In this document: positions 35,210-43,821 of the stretch, one piece after another
Numbering within the stretch: the first letter of the stretch is position 1
How the letters are laid out: the number at the start of each line of letters is the position of its first letter
Origin: Nonomuraea jabiensis
GTDB lineage: Bacteria; Actinomycetota; Actinomycetes; Streptosporangiales; Streptosporangiaceae
Direction: 5' to 3'
DNA: 64,000 nucleotides
NCBI RefSeq assembly: GCF_014204795.1
Contig: NZ_JACHMB010000001.1
Coordinates: 3,410,001 to 3,474,000 of the forward strand
The notes under the pieces: generated by a model
Told to the model about the DNA's origin: nothing
Database searches by the model: none
Seen by the model: only the letters and a program-made list of their open reading frames with translations
Program-made: the position numbers and the translations under genes

Positions 35210-37525
35210 ATGAGCAGGCACATGCTGGCAGCGGAGCCAGCGTCCAATCTGGCCCTGAGTGGAAACAATCTCACCATCGTGATCGTGGTCGCCGCGGTCG
35301 CACTGATCGCACTAGCCGTCGCAGGCGGCCTGGTGCGCGAAGTGCTGTCCGCCGGCCAAGGCACGGAGCGCATGCAGAACATCGCGCGTGCCGTACAAGA
35401 AGGCGCCGCCGCTTATCTAGGGCGCCAGTTCCGCACATTGGCGATCTTCGTCGTCGCGATACCTATCCTGTTGCTCCTGCTACCGGGGGAAACGGAAGTA
35501 GTCGTCGGACGTTCGATCTTCTTCGTGGTCGGGGCGGTTTTCTCCGCGCTGACTGGTTTCATGGGCATGTGGCTGGCCGTGCGCGGGAATGTCCGTGTCG
35601 CCGCCGCGGCCAACGAATCGGGCGAGAAGCGCGCCATGCGCATCGCGTTCCGTACCGGCGGCGTGGCCGGGATGTTCACCGTGGGCCTCGGCCTGTTCGG
35701 CGCGGCCGTGGTCGTGTTCATCTACCAGGGCAACGCCCCTGGCGTGCTCGAGGGATTCGGGTTCGGGGCGGCGCTGCTCGCGATGTTCATGCGAGTCGGC
35801 GGCGGCATCTTCACCAAGGCCGCCGACGTCGGCGCCGACCTGGTCGGCAAGGTCGAGCAGGGCATCCCGGAGGACGACCCGCGCAACGCCGCGACCATCG
35901 CCGACAACGTGGGCGACAACGTCGGTGACTGCGCGGGCATGGCGGCCGACCTGTTCGAGTCGTACGCGGTCATGCTGGTCGCCAGCCTCATCCTGGGCAA
36001 GGTGGCCTTCGGCGAGCAGGGGCTGGTCTTCCCCCTGATCGTTCCCATGGTCGGCGTGATCACGGCGATCATCGGCATCTTCGTCACCGGAATGCGCGAC
36101 CGCGACCGCAACGGCATGTCGGCGATCAACCGCAGCTTCTTCATCTCGGCCGCGATCTCCGCGGTGCTCGTCGCCGTGGCCGCGTTCCTGTATCTGCCCG
36201 ACAGCTTCAGCGGCCTGACCGGCGCCACCGTGCAGTCCGACGCCGACCCGCGGTTCATCGCCATCGGCGCGGTGCTCATCGGCCTGGTGCTGGCCAGCGC
36301 CATCCAGCTGCTGACGGGCTACTTCACCGAGACCAACCGCCGTCCCGTACGCGAGATCGGCGAGAGTTCGGCCACCGGCCCGGCCACCGTCATCCTGGCC
36401 GGCATCAGCGTCGGCCTGGAGTCGGCCGTCTACTCCGCCCTGGTCATCGGCGGCGCGGTCTACGGCGCGTTCCTGCTGGGATTCGGGAACGTGACGATCG
36501 CGCTGTTCGCGGTGGCCCTGGCGGGCACCGGCCTGCTGACCACGGTCGGCGTCATCGTCTCCATGGACACCTTCGGGCCGGTCTCCGACAACGCGCAGGG
36601 CATCGCCGAGATGTCGGGCGACGTCGAGGGCGAGGGCGCCCGCGTCCTCACCAGCCTGGACGCGGTCGGCAACACCACCAAGGCCATCACCAAGGGCATC
36701 GCGATCGCCACGGCCGTGCTGGCGGCGACCGCGCTGTTCGGAGCCTTCCGCACCGCGGTGGAGGGCGCGCTGGCCGAGGCGGGCGGGGCGGTCAAGTCCG
36801 CGCTTGGCGAGTTCGCCACCTTCTCCCTCAGCGTCGACCAGCCGAACGCTCTGGTCGGCCTGGTCATCGGGGCCGCGGTCGTGTTCCTCTTCTCGGGGCT
36901 CGCGATCATGGCGGTCGGACGGGCCGCGATGCGCGTGGTCTTCGAGGTACGCGACCAGTTCCGCAACAAGCCGGGCATCATGGACGGCTCGGAGAAGCCG
37001 GAGTACGGCCGGGTCGTGGACATCTGCACCCGTGACTCGCTCCGCGAGCTGGCCACGCCCGGTCTGCTGGCGGTCATGACGCCGATCGCGGTCGGGTTCG
37101 CCCTCGGGTACGCGCCGCTGGGCGCGTTCCTCGCGGGGGCCATCGCGTGCGGCACGCTGATGGCCGTCTTCCTGTCGAACTCCGGTGGCGCCTGGGACAA
37201 CGCCAAGAAGCTGGTGGAGGACGGTCACCATGGCGGCAAGGGTTCGGAGGCGCACGCCGCCACCGTCATCGGCGACACGGTCGGTGACCCGTTCAAGGAC
37301 ACGGCCGGGCCTGCCATCAACCCGCTGATCAAGGTGATGAACCTGGTGGCGCTGCTGGTCGCGCCCGCGGTGGTGCAGTATGCGGGCAACCCGGCCCTGC
37401 GGATCGGCGTCACGGTGGTGGCGGTGGCCGTGGTGGTGGGGGCCATCGTGGTGTCCAAGCGGCGCTCCGTGACCACCGAACCGGCCAACAACGACAACCG
37501 CGAGCAGCAGCCCGTGGCCTCGTAA
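35210..37525 (+). CDS. hppA: Membrane-bound H+-translocating pyrophosphatase
   Basis: 771 residues with about 16 membrane helices. It couples PPi hydrolysis to proton export across the cytoplasmic membrane. Catalytic motifs: DVGADLVGKVEQGIPEDDPRN (D-x7-K-x-E), ADNVGDNVGDCAGMAADLFESY, and C-terminal SNSGGAWDNAKK and GDTVGDPFKDTAGPAINP. The ion-selectivity region reads GNTTKAITKG; Lys at the position that is Ala in K+-dependent enzymes marks the K+-independent class (established). The ATG was chosen because AGGAG lies 5 nt upstream. The open frame extends 120 codons further without features. Same position as SCO3547, after bldG. Confidence 0.96.
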   Translation: MSRHMLAAEPASNLALSGNNLTIVIVVAAVALIALAVAGGLVREVLSAGQGTERMQNIARAVQEGAAAYLGRQFRTLAIFVVAIPILLLLLPGETEVVVGRSIFFVVGAVFSALTGFMGMWLAVRGNVRVAAAANESGEKRAMRIAFRTGGVAGMFTVGLGLFGAAVVVFIYQGNAPGVLEGFGFGAALLAMFMRVGGGIFTKAADVGADLVGKVEQGIPEDDPRNAATIADNVGDNVGDCAGMAADLFESYAVMLVASLILGKVAFGEQGLVFPLIVPMVGVITAIIGIFVTGMRDRDRNGMSAINRSFFISAAISAVLVAVAAFLYLPDSFSGLTGATVQSDADPRFIAIGAVLIGLVLASAIQLLTGYFTETNRRPVREIGESSATGPATVILAGISVGLESAVYSALVIGGAVYGAFLLGFGNVTIALFAVALAGTGLLTTVGVIVSMDTFGPVSDNAQGIAEMSGDVEGEGARVLTSLDAVGNTTKAITKGIAIATAVLAATALFGAFRTAVEGALAEAGGAVKSALGEFATFSLSVDQPNALVGLVIGAAVVFLFSGLAIMAVGRAAMRVVFEVRDQFRNKPGIMDGSEKPEYGRVVDICTRDSLRELATPGLLAVMTPIAVGFALGYAPLGAFLAGAIACGTLMAVFLSNSGGAWDNAKKLVEDGHHGGKGSEAHAATVIGDTVGDPFKDTAGPAINPLIKVMNLVALLVAPAVVQYAGNPALRIGVTVVAVAVVVGAIVVSKRRSVTTEPANNDNREQQPVAS

Positions 37526-37543
37526 CACCCGCAATACGCTGGA

Positions 37544-37579
37544 GAGACGCCCGCCCTACTGCGTAGGGGCGGGCGTCTC
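37544..37579 (+). terminator. Terminator hairpin after hppA
   Basis: GAGACGCCCGCC-CTAC pairs with GTAG-G-GGCGGGCGTCTC (16 pairs, one bulge, 3-base loop), followed by GTCTTT. Strong stem 19 bases after the stop codon. Confidence 0.85.
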
Positions 37580-38110
37580 GTCTTTCCGGGCTCTCCTCCG
37601 GGACTTCGGAGGCCCGGGCTCGCTGGTCGTCGGCTTCTGCGCCGTGCGGGCGGTCGATGGCGTGTCGTTGGGCGATTCGCGGCAATCGGGGCGGGGGCGG
37701 GCTGCGGCGCGCGGGGGCGATCGGCAGGGGTGGTGGGGGCGCGCAGGTCTTGCGCGGATGTAGGACCTGCGCGGGGTGTGTGGTGGTGCGGGCACATAGG
37801 AGGAGGCGCGGGCGTGCGCGAGATGGGGGTGCGCGGTGGTGTTGGCTTGTTGGAGGTGGGGGTGCAGTGGTGCAGGCGTGCGCGAGGTGTGGGGCTTTGC
37901 GGCGGTGCGGGCGCTGGGGGCGCGTGGGCTGCATGGCGGGACGGGCGTGTGGCGGTGCATCGGGTTGCGGGTTGCGGAGGGGCTGGCATGCGGGGTCTGC
38001 GGTGAGCCTTCTCGGCATCACCCGCGAGTCCCATGCGCCTGCACCCGGCGGCAGGGGCGGGGGTGAAGGCGGGCGTGGGGGCGAGGTGGCTCGGTGGGAA
38101 ACTGGGGCCC
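37580..38110. other. Gene-free G-rich stretch
   Basis: Top strand rich in GGGGGCG and TGCGCG. The only open frames are Pro/Arg-rich antisense translations without features. No gene supported. Confidence 0.5.
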
Positions 38111-38227
38111 GTGAAAGGTGACAAGCAGCCCAGTGGTGGGAAGACCCTGGGCCTGATTCTGCTGGGGATGCTCGTCATCCTGGCCGTGATCGTCGGGCTG
38201 GCCGTCTGGGCTTCGAGGACGGGGTGA
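38111..38227 (+). CDS. Small single-pass membrane protein
   Basis: 38 residues: a short polar N-terminus (MKGDKQPSGGKT), one strongly hydrophobic helix (LGLILLGMLVILAVIVGLAVW) and a basic ASRTG end. Too short for family assignment. It ends 4 bp before the SixA start, so the two may share an mRNA. GTG start with a weak G-rich site upstream. The frame continues upstream but without a better start. Confidence 0.55.
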   Translation: MKGDKQPSGGKTLGLILLGMLVILAVIVGLAVWASRTG

Positions 38228-38231
38228 GCTG

Positions 38232-38708
38232 GTGCGGACCTTGATTGTGCTGCGGCATGCGAAGGCCGCCCACGTTCCCGGGCTGGCCGATCGGGAGCGG
38301 CCGCTGACGGGGCGGGGCGAGCGGGACGCCAAGCGGGCGGGCGACGAGATACGGGCGGCCGGGCTCGACCCCGACGTCGTGCTGTGCTCGCCGGCGCTCA
38401 GGACCAGGCGCACCGCCGAGATCGCCTTTCCCGAGGCGGAGGTCAGCTACGAGCGGGACATCTATGAGGCGTATCCCGATGAGCTGCTGGAGCTGGTCCG
38501 CCGGGTGGATCCCGAGGTGGGCACCGTGGTGCTGTGCGGGCACAACCCGGGTGTGCACGAGCTGGCCGTGGGGCTGGCCGGAGGGGAGTACGTGTTCCGG
38601 CCGGGCGCGTTCGCGGTGATCGAGGTGGAGTCCGCCTGGGAGGAGCTCTGGATGGGTGAGGGGCGCTTGGTAACGCTCTGGGACCCTAAGGAGGAGCAGG
38701 AGCACTGA
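38232..38708 (+). CDS. SixA-like phosphohistidine phosphatase (histidine phosphatase family)
   Basis: 158 residues. The RHG-type motif is LIVLRHAKAAH (catalytic His8), with the second catalytic His in VVLCGHNPGVHELA and an Arg in ALRTRRTAE. Lack of the large capping insertion and the RHAKA form match the SixA branch, which removes phosphate from protein histidines (E. coli SixA acts on phosphotransfer proteins). Targets here are unknown. GTG start. Confidence 0.9.
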   Translation: MRTLIVLRHAKAAHVPGLADRERPLTGRGERDAKRAGDEIRAAGLDPDVVLCSPALRTRRTAEIAFPEAEVSYERDIYEAYPDELLELVRRVDPEVGTVVLCGHNPGVHELAVGLAGGEYVFRPGAFAVIEVESAWEELWMGEGRLVTLWDPKEEQEH

Positions 38709-38878
38709 AGGAACGACCCCAAGGAGCACGGAAGGGGCCCAGTGGACACTGAGGCCCCCGAGGGGCACGGAGGGGTCCAATGGGCGGTGAGGTTCCCCAA
38801 GGACCCCGGGGACCGTTCCCAGAGCCCGGAGAGCCCATCCTGGGGCTCCAGGATGGGCAGGGTGTTGGGGGGTGAGGG

Positions 38879-40102
38879 TCAGCCGGCGGTGAAGGTGGCG
38901 CTGTCCTCCGCGTCCGCCGCCTCCACCTCGTCCCTGGAGATCCCCAGCAGGTAGAGGATCGAGTCGAGGTAGGGAGTGTTGACCGCCGTGTCGGCCGCCT
39001 GCCGTACCACCGGCTTGGCGTTGAACGCCACCCCCAGCCCGGCCACCGCGATCATGTCGAGGTCGTTGGCGCCGTCGCCGATGGCCACCGTCTGCGAGAT
39101 CGGCAGGCCGGCCTCCTTCGCGAACCGCTCCAGCGCCCGCGCCTTGCCCGGCCGGTCCACGATCTCGCCCACGACGCGACCGGTCAGCCGCCCGTCGATG
39201 ACCTCCAGGACGTTCGCGGCCGAGTAGTCGATCCCGAGCTCCTCCACCAGACCGTCGGTGATCTGCGTGAACCCGCCGCTGACGATGGCGAAGCGGTAGT
39301 CGAGCCGCTTGAGCGTGCGGACCAGCGTGCGGGCGCCGGGCGTGAGCACGACCTCCTTGCGCACCTCCTCGAACACCTCGGCCGGCAGCCCCTCCAGCAG
39401 CGCCACCCGGCGCCGCAGGGACTCGGCGAAGTCGAGCTCGCCGCGCATGGCCTGCTCGGTGACCTTGGCGACCTCGTCCAGGCAGCCGGCGTGGGCCGCG
39501 AGCAGCTCGATGACCTCGCCCTGGATGAGGGTCGAGTCGACGTCCATGACGATCAGGCGCTTGGCGCGGCGCGACAGGCCGGTGCGCTGCACGGCCACGT
39601 CCACCTCTTGGACGGCCGCCTCGGCCGCCAGCTCGACCCGTAGCGAGCTGGGGTCGGCGCCGGAGACGGACAGCTCGATGCAGGTGACGGGCCATTGGGC
39701 GAGGCGTTCGATGCGGTCGATGTTCGCGCCGGCGGCGGCGATGCGTCCGGCGATGCCCGCGATGGCGGCGGGCTGGAGCGTGGCGCCCAGCACGCTGACC
39801 GACAGGCGGCCGCGGCGGCGCTGCTCCTTGGCCTGGGAGCCGGTGGAGAGCTCCACCTCCATGCCGAGGTCCTCGGCCACCCGCTCGACCGCGGTCCACA
39901 TGGCGCCGAGGGTCGTGCCGGTGCCCGTCGGGGGGCCGCCCGCGTACGTGACGAGCACGCCGAGCGTGAGCCGGCCGCGAATGACGACCTGTTCGATGTC
40001 CGCCACAGTCACTGGAAAGGCGGACAGAACGGAGAAAAGCCGCGAGGTGACTCCGGGCCGGTCGGGGCCGGTCAGGGTGATCAGGAGGCTGCGCTGGTCC
40101 AC
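38879..40102 (-). CDS. serB: Phosphoserine phosphatase SerB (two ACT-like domains plus HAD)
   Basis: 407 residues. Two N-terminal ACT-type domains (LLITLTGPDRPGVTSRLFSVL, residues 6-80, and LSVSVLGATLQPAAIAGIAGRI, 100-170) precede a HAD phosphatase: MDVDSTLIQGEV with nucleophile Asp187 and acid/base Asp189, SGGFTQI as motif II, K in RPGKARALE, and AIGDGANDLDMIAVAGLGVAF as motif IV. Last step of serine synthesis, and the ACT domains suggest serine feedback as in mycobacterial SerB2. An 18-bp tandem repeat lies about 100 bp upstream of the start. Confidence 0.95.
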   Translation of the reverse strand: MDQRSLLITLTGPDRPGVTSRLFSVLSAFPVTVADIEQVVIRGRLTLGVLVTYAGGPPTGTGTTLGAMWTAVERVAEDLGMEVELSTGSQAKEQRRRGRLSVSVLGATLQPAAIAGIAGRIAAAGANIDRIERLAQWPVTCIELSVSGADPSSLRVELAAEAAVQEVDVAVQRTGLSRRAKRLIVMDVDSTLIQGEVIELLAAHAGCLDEVAKVTEQAMRGELDFAESLRRRVALLEGLPAEVFEEVRKEVVLTPGARTLVRTLKRLDYRFAIVSGGFTQITDGLVEELGIDYSAANVLEVIDGRLTGRVVGEIVDRPGKARALERFAKEAGLPISQTVAIGDGANDLDMIAVAGLGVAFNAKPVVRQAADTAVNTPYLDSILYLLGISRDEVEAADAEDSATFTAG

Positions 40103-40197
40103 ATCCAGCCACGGTACTGCGCCCGGCCCGATGCTCGCGAAGCAGGGCGGGCATTCGGGCGCGGGCGCAGCGGTGTCACGTCACGGTGGACGCGGCT

Positions 40198-40285
40198 CGA
40201 AACGCTCCAGTGGCTCGAAGCGTTCCAGCGGGTCGAAACGTTCCGGGGTCGAAACGTTGCAGCGGGTCGAAACGTTCCAGAGAGC
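40198..40285. repeat. 18-bp tandem repeat with AACGTT core
   Basis: Five units of the form (C/G)TCGAAACGTTCCAGCGG (18 bp; one is 16 bp), each centred on or near the self-complementary AACGTT. It lies between the serB start and the stop of the next gene, so it could be a multi-site operator or a simple minisatellite. Confidence 0.88.
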
Positions 40286-40291
40286 GGCGTA

Positions 40292-40846
40292 CTAGCGGAC
40301 GATCTTGGTCTTGACCGTCTTCACGTAGCCGTGCTCGGGGATGCCGAGCCGCTCGAGCTCTTCCTTGCTCATGTTCTCCATGCCCGTCTGGACGTCGTAG
40401 GAGACCACGCCGAGCTTGGCGGTCTGCGTGCCGGTCGCCGTCTTCTTGAGCTTGGTCTCGAAGATCAGGGCGATGGATTCGCCCTTCTCCAGGATCTTGG
40501 GCACGAGGCAGAAGAACGCGCGGCCCTCGAGCCCGCACTCGGTGTCCTTGACGCTCGTCCGGTACATGATCCGCCTGAGGTCGACCCCCTTGGGGAACTC
40601 GCCGCCGACGAAGTAGGCGTCGGCCTGGTAGGGCCCCTTGTTGGTGGCGACGATGGTGAAGTTGAGCTTGCCGCCGGCCTTGGCCGTCTTCGCGGCCTTC
40701 ACTTTGACGTCGAAGACCGAGAACGGCTCGTCGGCGACCGTCGTGGCGGAAGCGGAAGCGGAAGCGGAAGCGGAAGCCGGAACAGCCGGGACAAGCAGGG
40801 CCGCGGCCAGCAATGCCAGCGACGCGGCCTTGGTCAGGTTACGCAT
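40292..40846 (-). CDS. Secreted protein, paralogue A (DUF11-like beta domain)
   Basis: 184 residues. A signal peptide (MRNLTKAASLALLAAALLVPAVPASA) is followed by an Ala-Ser run, then one beta-sandwich-like domain: FSVFDVKVKAAKTAKAGGKLNFTIVATNKGPYQADAYFVGGEFPKGV, two Cys (ECGLEGRAFFCL) probably in a disulfide, and a C-terminal MENMSKEELERLGI helix. The A-T-N-K-G-P-Y-x-A-D stretch resembles DUF11/CARDB surface domains. Clear paralogue of the protein at 44433-45083 over the whole domain. Function unknown, probably extracellular. Confidence 0.75.
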   Translation of the reverse strand: MRNLTKAASLALLAAALLVPAVPASASASASASATTVADEPFSVFDVKVKAAKTAKAGGKLNFTIVATNKGPYQADAYFVGGEFPKGVDLRRIMYRTSVKDTECGLEGRAFFCLVPKILEKGESIALIFETKLKKTATGTQTAKLGVVSYDVQTGMENMSKEELERLGIPEHGYVKTVKTKIVR

Positions 40847-40947
40847 TAAACGTCTCCGGTGAGGAAGTGGTCACGGGGAGGCGCACACAGTAGAAGCCCC
40901 CGTAAATGCCCGCTGTTCCTATCATGTTGGCAAAATCTATGTAAAGG

Positions 40948-41958
40948 CTATTTCTTCAGAATCAAGTGCGTGTCACCGAACTCGTGCCACAGATATGCGT
41001 TCTGTAGCGCCTCCCCGTACGCCCGGGCGAGCGCCGCCTCGCCCGCGATCGCGGACAGCATGAGCAGGTGGCTGGAGCGCGGCTCGTGCAGCCCCGTGAT
41101 CAGCCCCGTGACGGCCCGTACGCCGGTCTGCGGCGTGACGATGTGCCTGGTCCACCCGGCGGCCGCGCCGACCAGCCCGTCCGCCCCGACGGCCGTCTCC
41201 AGGGCCCGTACGACGGTGGTGCCCGCGGCCACCACCCGGTTGCCGCTCTCGCGCGCCAGGTTGACCAGCCGCGCCGTGGCCGCCGGCACCTCGTACCGCT
41301 CGGCGTAGGGCGGCTCGTCCTTCTCCGGCGAGGCGACCCCCGTGTGCAGGGTGATCGGCGCGATCCCGATCCCGCGTGCCACGAGCGCCGTCACCAGTTC
41401 CACGGTGAACGGCCGCGCCGCGCTCGGCATCTCCGCGCTCCCGGGCACGGTCGCGAACACGGTCTGGTACGCCTCGATCGGCCAGTCCTCGCTCACGTAC
41501 GAGTAGCGGATCGGCGCCCCGTGCGCCCGCAGGTACGGCTCCACCTCCCGGTCCAGCGACGCCCGCCACAGGCGCGGCGTCTCCCGTTCGATCAGCCGCA
41601 GCGTGGCCCGCCCGGGCAGCGGCAGCCACTCGCCGGGCTCGCCCCCGCCGTAGGGCTCGGTGGCGGTGGCGGTACGGCGGCGCAGCTCGACCAGCCAGGT
41701 GCCGTCCTCCCTGGCGGTGGAGAAGTGCACGGCCAGCCGGTCGAGCCGGACGGCCGCGGGCAGGGTCGCCGAGTTGTTCACGACGATCAGGTCACCGGGG
41801 TCGAGCAGCCCCGGCAGGTCGGCGAAGTGGTGGTGGGAGGGGGCGAGGTCGCCGCGCGAGACCATCAGGCGTACCGCGTCCCTGGACATCCCCCGCGCCT
41901 CGGGAGGCTCGCTCGCCGACAGGCCCGGCGGCAGCGCGAAGTCGAGCGCGACGGTCAT
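40948..41958 (-). CDS. queA: QueA family: SAM:tRNA ribosyltransferase-isomerase
   Basis: 336 residues. The family moves the ribosyl part of SAM to 7-aminomethyl-7-deazaguanine in tRNA, forming epoxyqueuosine. Supporting sequence: LDPGDLIVVNNSATLPAAVRL near residue 55, SEDWPIEAYQTVFATVPGSAEMPSAARPFT, and the conserved C-terminal IAPITLHTGVASPE and AAGTTVVRALE. No other queuosine gene (queC/D/E/F/G, tgt) is nearby. Actinomycetes often carry this lone homologue, and the true substrate is uncertain. The ATG start overlaps the SDR stop by 4 bp. Confidence 0.88.
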   Translation of the reverse strand: MTVALDFALPPGLSASEPPEARGMSRDAVRLMVSRGDLAPSHHHFADLPGLLDPGDLIVVNNSATLPAAVRLDRLAVHFSTAREDGTWLVELRRRTATATEPYGGGEPGEWLPLPGRATLRLIERETPRLWRASLDREVEPYLRAHGAPIRYSYVSEDWPIEAYQTVFATVPGSAEMPSAARPFTVELVTALVARGIGIAPITLHTGVASPEKDEPPYAERYEVPAATARLVNLARESGNRVVAAGTTVVRALETAVGADGLVGAAAGWTRHIVTPQTGVRAVTGLITGLHEPRSSHLLMLSAIAGEAALARAYGEALQNAYLWHEFGDTHLILKK

Positions 41959-42611
41959 TGCAGGCTCACTTTGCCGCTGGCCGGACGGGACCGCACCAGG
42001 TCGTGCAGCGCGGCGGCCACCTTGGCTGGGTCGGTGGCGGACGCGGCCTCGTCGGCGCCCACGGCGTCGGCGAGCATGCGGGTGTTCATCTCGCCGGGGT
42101 CGGCCCACCAGACCCGGATCGCGGGCTCCTCGGCCGACAACACGTTGGAGAGCTGCTCCAGGGCCGCCTTGGTGGCGCCGTAGCCGCCCCAGCCCTCGTA
42201 CGCGCCCGTGGCGGCGTCCGAGGTGATGTTCACGACGGCCCCGCCCGCCGCGCGCAGGGCGGGCAGCGTGGCCTGGATCAGCGCGAGCGGGGCGGTGACG
42301 TTGGTCTCCAGCAGCACCCGGAACGCCTCCAGCGGGTAGCCCGCCAGCGGCGGCAGCGGCGTCACGCCGAGGTCGCTGGCGTTGTTGACCAGCAGGTCCA
42401 GCTCGGGCGCCGCCCGGGCCAGCCGCTCGACGTGCGCGGGCTCCGTCACGTCGCCCGGGATCGCGGTGGCGCCCAGCTCGGCCGCGGCCCGCTCCAGGTC
42501 GTCCGCGCCGCGGGCGGTGAGCACGAGGTTCCAGCCGGCGCCCGCCAGAGACCTCGCCAGGGCGAGTCCGAGACCGCGGGAAGCGCCGGTGATGAGTGCG
42601 GTGTTCGTCAT
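41955..42611 (-). CDS. Short-chain dehydrogenase/reductase
   Basis: 218 residues. N-terminal T-G-A-S-R-G-L-G nucleotide-binding motif (ALITGASRGLGLALA), VNNAS at about 85, catalytic ITSDAATGAYEGWGGYGATKAAL with Ser, Tyr-x-x-x-Lys (GYGATK), and a downstream DPGEMNTRM. Classical SDR with NADP(H) preference likely from the Arg after the glycine motif. Co-transcribed with the QueA homologue by a 4-bp overlap, an unusual pairing that suggests a shared substrate or regulation. Confidence 0.9.
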   Translation of the reverse strand: MTNTALITGASRGLGLALARSLAGAGWNLVLTARGADDLERAAAELGATAIPGDVTEPAHVERLARAAPELDLLVNNASDLGVTPLPPLAGYPLEAFRVLLETNVTAPLALIQATLPALRAAGGAVVNITSDAATGAYEGWGGYGATKAALEQLSNVLSAEEPAIRVWWADPGEMNTRMLADAVGADEAASATDPAKVAAALHDLVRSRPASGKVSLQ

Positions 42612-42705
42612 GGTGCCGACGTTAGAAACGCCGCGGGCGGCGCACATCGGGCCGAAGTCCCGCCGTCGCCTGGGCACATCGTCCTAGGACCATAAGCTGG
42701 GTCCC

Positions 42706-43821
42706 GTGACCTCCGACCGAGACGAGATCCTGCAGGCGGTGAGCTCCGCGGTGCTCGCGGTCACCCGCCATCTGTCGGTCCGCGAGGTGCTGCAGGTCAT
42801 CGTACGCTCGGCGCAACGGCTGCTCGACGCCCGCTACGCCGCGCTCGGCGTGCCCGACGACGAGGGGTCGTTCGGCGAGTTCGTCGCCGAGGGCCTCACT
42901 GACAGGCAGTGGGACGCGATCGGGCCGCTGCCCCGACAGCATGGCATGCTCGGCGCGATGCTCCGCGAGGGGAGCCCGGTCAGGCTGCCCGACCTGCGCA
43001 AGGACCCGAGGTTCGAGTGGTGGCCGAAGGCCCACCCGGTGATGAAGGACTTCCTCGGCGTTCCGATCCGCGACGGCGACCAGGTGCTCGGCATCATCTT
43101 CCTGGCCAACAAGCGCACGCCGGGCGGCTTCACGCAGGCCGACCAGGAGCTGCTGACGCTGTTCGCCGCGCACGCGGCCATCGCGCTGACCAACGCCAGG
43201 CTCTACGAGCGCGGGCGCGAGCTGGCCATGCTGGAGGAGCGCAACCGGGTGGCCCGCGAGCTGCACGACGCCGTGACGCAGAAGCTGTTCTCGCTCAGGC
43301 TCACCGCGCAGGCCGCCTCCGCCATGCTCGACCGGGCGCCCGAGAAGGCCGCCGCCGAGCTCGAACGCGTCCAGCGCCTGGCCGGGGAGGCCCTGTCCGA
43401 GCTACGGGCGGTGATCGTCGAGCTGCGGCCGGCCGAGCTCGACCGGCACGGCCTGGCCGAGACGCTGCGCAAGCACGTGCGCCTGCTCGACCGGCTCCAC
43501 CCGGCCATGGTCACGTTCGAGTGCGCGGAGCTGCCGCCGGTCGACTCGGCGGTCGAGGTGGCGGTGCTCAGGGTGGCCCAGGAGGCGCTGCACAACGTGC
43601 TCAGGCACGCGGAGGCCACGAGCGTCTCCGTGCGCCTGGCGTACGAGGACGGCAAGCTGGTGTTGATCGTGCGCGACGACGGCAACGGCTTCGAACAGGC
43701 GGAGTCGCGCGGCCTGGGCCTGGTGTCCATGCGCGACAGGGCGGAGTCCGTGGGAGGGGTCATGACCGTCGAGTCGGCCCGCGGCAGGGGGACCACGGTA
43801 CGTGTGGAGGTGGGCGTTTGA
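42706..43821 (+). CDS. GAF-domain sensor histidine kinase (NarL-type partner)
   Basis: 371 residues, no membrane segment. The N-terminal GAF domain (about 25-165, ARYAALGVPDDEGSFGEFVAEGL ... GVPIRDGDQVLGIIFLANK) senses an intracellular signal or gas/ligand. It is followed by a HisKA_3 dimerisation helix RNRVARELHDAVTQKLFSLRL with phospho-His187, and the HATPase (LHNVLRHAEA N-box, VRDDGNGF G1, GLGLVSMRDRAESVGG G2). Resembles the mycobacterial DevS-type layout but with a single GAF. Start GTG. Stop overlaps the regulator start by 4 bp. Confidence 0.92.
   Translation: MTSDRDEILQAVSSAVLAVTRHLSVREVLQVIVRSAQRLLDARYAALGVPDDEGSFGEFVAEGLTDRQWDAIGPLPRQHGMLGAMLREGSPVRLPDLRKDPRFEWWPKAHPVMKDFLGVPIRDGDQVLGIIFLANKRTPGGFTQADQELLTLFAAHAAIALTNARLYERGRELAMLEERNRVARELHDAVTQKLFSLRLTAQAASAMLDRAPEKAAAELERVQRLAGEALSELRAVIVELRPAELDRHGLAETLRKHVRLLDRLHPAMVTFECAELPPVDSAVEVAVLRVAQEALHNVLRHAEATSVSVRLAYEDGKLVLIVRDDGNGFEQAESRGLGLVSMRDRAESVGGVMTVESARGRGTTVRVEVGV

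Noticed and set aside
35480..37534. 684-codon reverse-strand open frame opposite hppA
   Set aside because: Runs fully antisense to a clearly recognised pyrophosphatase, with His/Asp/Arg-rich low-complexity translation and no domain.
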